This document shows, piece by piece, positions 11,226-12,499 of a stretch of 12,499 nucleotides of DNA. This stretch comes from Candidatus Nanohaloarchaea archaeon (GTDB lineage Archaea; EX4484-52; GLR71). Location of the stretch: NCBI GenBank assembly GCA_030594675.1, contig JAUVES010000008.1, positions 1 through 12,499 of the forward strand, in the 5' to 3' direction. Positions within the stretch are counted from its first letter, which is position 1, and each line of letters opens with the position of its first letter. The translations under genes and the position numbers were made by a program. The notes below the pieces were generated by a model that saw nothing but the letters and a program-made list of their open reading frames with translations, did not search any database and had not been told where the DNA came from.

Positions 11226-12499
11226 ATGGCTGAAAGCTTTTTTGACTACCCTGCTGTCGGAAACTATATATCTAACAGATATCTCCAGAAAAAGCTGCCT
11301 GACGGCAAGATGCTCATAACTACAGATCACGGTGCCTGGATTGTCCTTACGCAGGAGGAATATGAGCTTTTGAGAAAAGGTAAGACAGAGGAAAATCCTG
11401 ACCTGTTCAACAACCTTAAAAAAACAGGTGTCTTTATATCAAAAGACAATATACAGGATATCAGCCAGTGCTTCTACAGGAGAAACTGCCATCTGATAAA
11501 CGGCGTCAATCTCCACATCATCACGCCCACTCTCAGATGCAACCATTCATGCATATACTGCCACGCCAAATCAGTGCCTCTTGATACGCAGGGGCATGAC
11601 ATGGATGAGGATACAGCCAAAAAAATTGTAGACTTTATCTTTCAGTCGCACGCAAAAAAAATAACGATAGAGTTTCAGGGCGGCGAGCCTCTTGCCAATT
11701 TTCCGATTGTTGAATATATCATAGAATATGCGAAAGAGAAAAACAAGACAGCTCATAAAGATATAGCCTATCTTATTGTCTCAAACCTTACAATGATGGA
11801 TGAGACCATACTAAAATATCTTATAAAAAACAAAGTTCAGCTCTGCAGCTCTCTTGACGGTCCAAAAAAGGTTCATGATAAGAACAGGCATTATTGCAGC
11901 GATAAAGGAAGCTACAATGATGTTATCTATTGGCTGGACAAGATAATGAACGAACATAAATACAATATTAATTGCCTGCCGACAATAACCCGCCACTCGC
12001 TTCCATATGCAAAAGAGATTGTGGATGAATATGTACGATTAGGCTTTGACAGAATACGTATGAGACATCTGATGAACTCAGGCTTTGCTAACAAGAGATG
12101 GAAAGAGATTGGCTACACTCCTGAAGAGTTTCTGGCTTTCTGGAAAGAGAGTGTCGCGCATTGCATGGATATCACAAGAAAAGGCACATATTTCCTTGAA
12201 GGCATGAGCGTCATGGCTGCCCGGAAATTCCTGTCCAAGGACCGTACAGCATACACCTGTTTCGGTTCTCCGTGTGGTGCCGGGCTTGAGCAGGCAGCCT
12301 ATAATTTCAACGGTGACATCTATGCATGTGACGAGGCAAGATCATATGATATATTCAAGTTGGGCAATGTGAAAGATAAGACTTTTAAGGAGGTATATAC
12401 AGGGCAGCAGGCATTGACACTGGTTGACCTGTCATCATCGCTCTCAAGCCACTGCGACTTCTGTGTATGGCATCCATACTGCGGAAACTGCCTTGTGAC
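11226..12499 (+). CDS. hxsB: Radical SAM/SPASM maturase, HxsB-like (3' end outside window)
   Basis: The frame runs open from the ATG at 11226 to the window edge, 424 codons, and the end is missing. Residues 1-95 hold an N-terminal domain like that of HxsB (ITTDHGAWIVLTQEEYELLR, then a small helical domain). The radical SAM cluster is CNHSCIYC at C105, C109 and C112, within LHIITPTLRCNHSC. GGEP follows at 152-155 and binds the SAM methionine. The C-terminal SPASM region has C345, C350, C368 (NGDIYACDEARS), LGNV, then C410, C413, C419 and C422, which would hold two extra iron-sulfur clusters. HxsB enzymes are thought to modify His-Xaa-Ser repeat peptides. Two HxsD-like genes directly upstream support the assignment. 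No precursor or hxsC is seen here; they may lie beyond the edge. Confidence 0.85.
   Translation, partial: MAESFFDYPAVGNYISNRYLQKKLPDGKMLITTDHGAWIVLTQEEYELLRKGKTEENPDLFNNLKKTGVFISKDNIQDISQCFYRRNCHLINGVNLHIITPTLRCNHSCIYCHAKSVPLDTQGHDMDEDTAKKIVDFIFQSHAKKITIEFQGGEPLANFPIVEYIIEYAKEKNKTAHKDIAYLIVSNLTMMDETILKYLIKNKVQLCSSLDGPKKVHDKNRHYCSDKGSYNDVIYWLDKIMNEHKYNINCLPTITRHSLPYAKEIVDEYVRLGFDRIRMRHLMNSGFANKRWKEIGYTPEEFLAFWKESVAHCMDITRKGTYFLEGMSVMAARKFLSKDRTAYTCFGSPCGAGLEQAAYNFNGDIYACDEARSYDIFKLGNVKDKTFKEVYTGQQALTLVDLSSSLSSHCDFCVWHPYCGNCLV

Noticed and set aside
10542..12499. His-Xaa-Ser repeat precursor (HxsA) in the window
   Set aside because: I searched the translated genes and gaps by eye and found no tandem His-x-Ser run.

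Overview
The window is from an AT-rich archaeal genome. The evidence is gene content: ribosomal protein L21e, RNA polymerase subunit Rpo4, a DUF655 protein, Pus10, TrmY, class I lysyl-tRNA synthetase and class III (archaellin-type) signal peptides. The promoters agree: first genes of transcripts usually start about 25-33 bases after a TATA box with almost no leader, while most inner operon genes carry a GGTGA Shine-Dalgarno. I cannot fix the lineage; a DPANN or euryarchaeal/Altiarchaeal relative would fit.

Layout. 1-1936 (minus): two genes with class III signal peptides, a small pilin-like protein followed by a large, N-glycosylation-rich, adhesin-like secreted protein cut off by the window edge. 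2027-2848 (plus, divergent): a winged-helix plus long coiled-coil protein. 2854-3201 (minus): a possible HPF/RaiA-like ribosome-associated protein. 3330-3725 (plus): an orphan of unknown function. 3729-5056 (minus): the operon rpl21e-rpoF-DUF655. 5165-7131 (minus): pus10 and trmY, two enzymes that act in turn on tRNA position 54. 7249-7458 (minus): a tiny tail-anchored membrane protein. 7540-8270 (plus): acylphosphatase and a small protein that may contain an Sm-like barrel.

8331-8728 is the densest non-coding part. It holds a tRNA-Lys(UUU) interrupted in its T-loop (between positions 59 and 60) by a 105-nt intron with a textbook bulge-helix-bulge motif, a T-rich terminator, and a 152-bp insert-like block bounded by 13-bp direct repeats. 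The block carries two tandem copies of a two-hairpin element with compensatory base changes. The class I lysS for the same amino acid follows directly.

10542-12499 (plus) is the most interesting coding region: two small homologous HxsD-like proteins followed by a radical SAM/SPASM protein resembling HxsB, the maturase of His-Xaa-Ser peptide-modification systems. No His-Xaa-Ser precursor is visible in the window. This looks like an archaeal variant of the Hxs system with a duplicated HxsD-like partner, continuing past the right edge.
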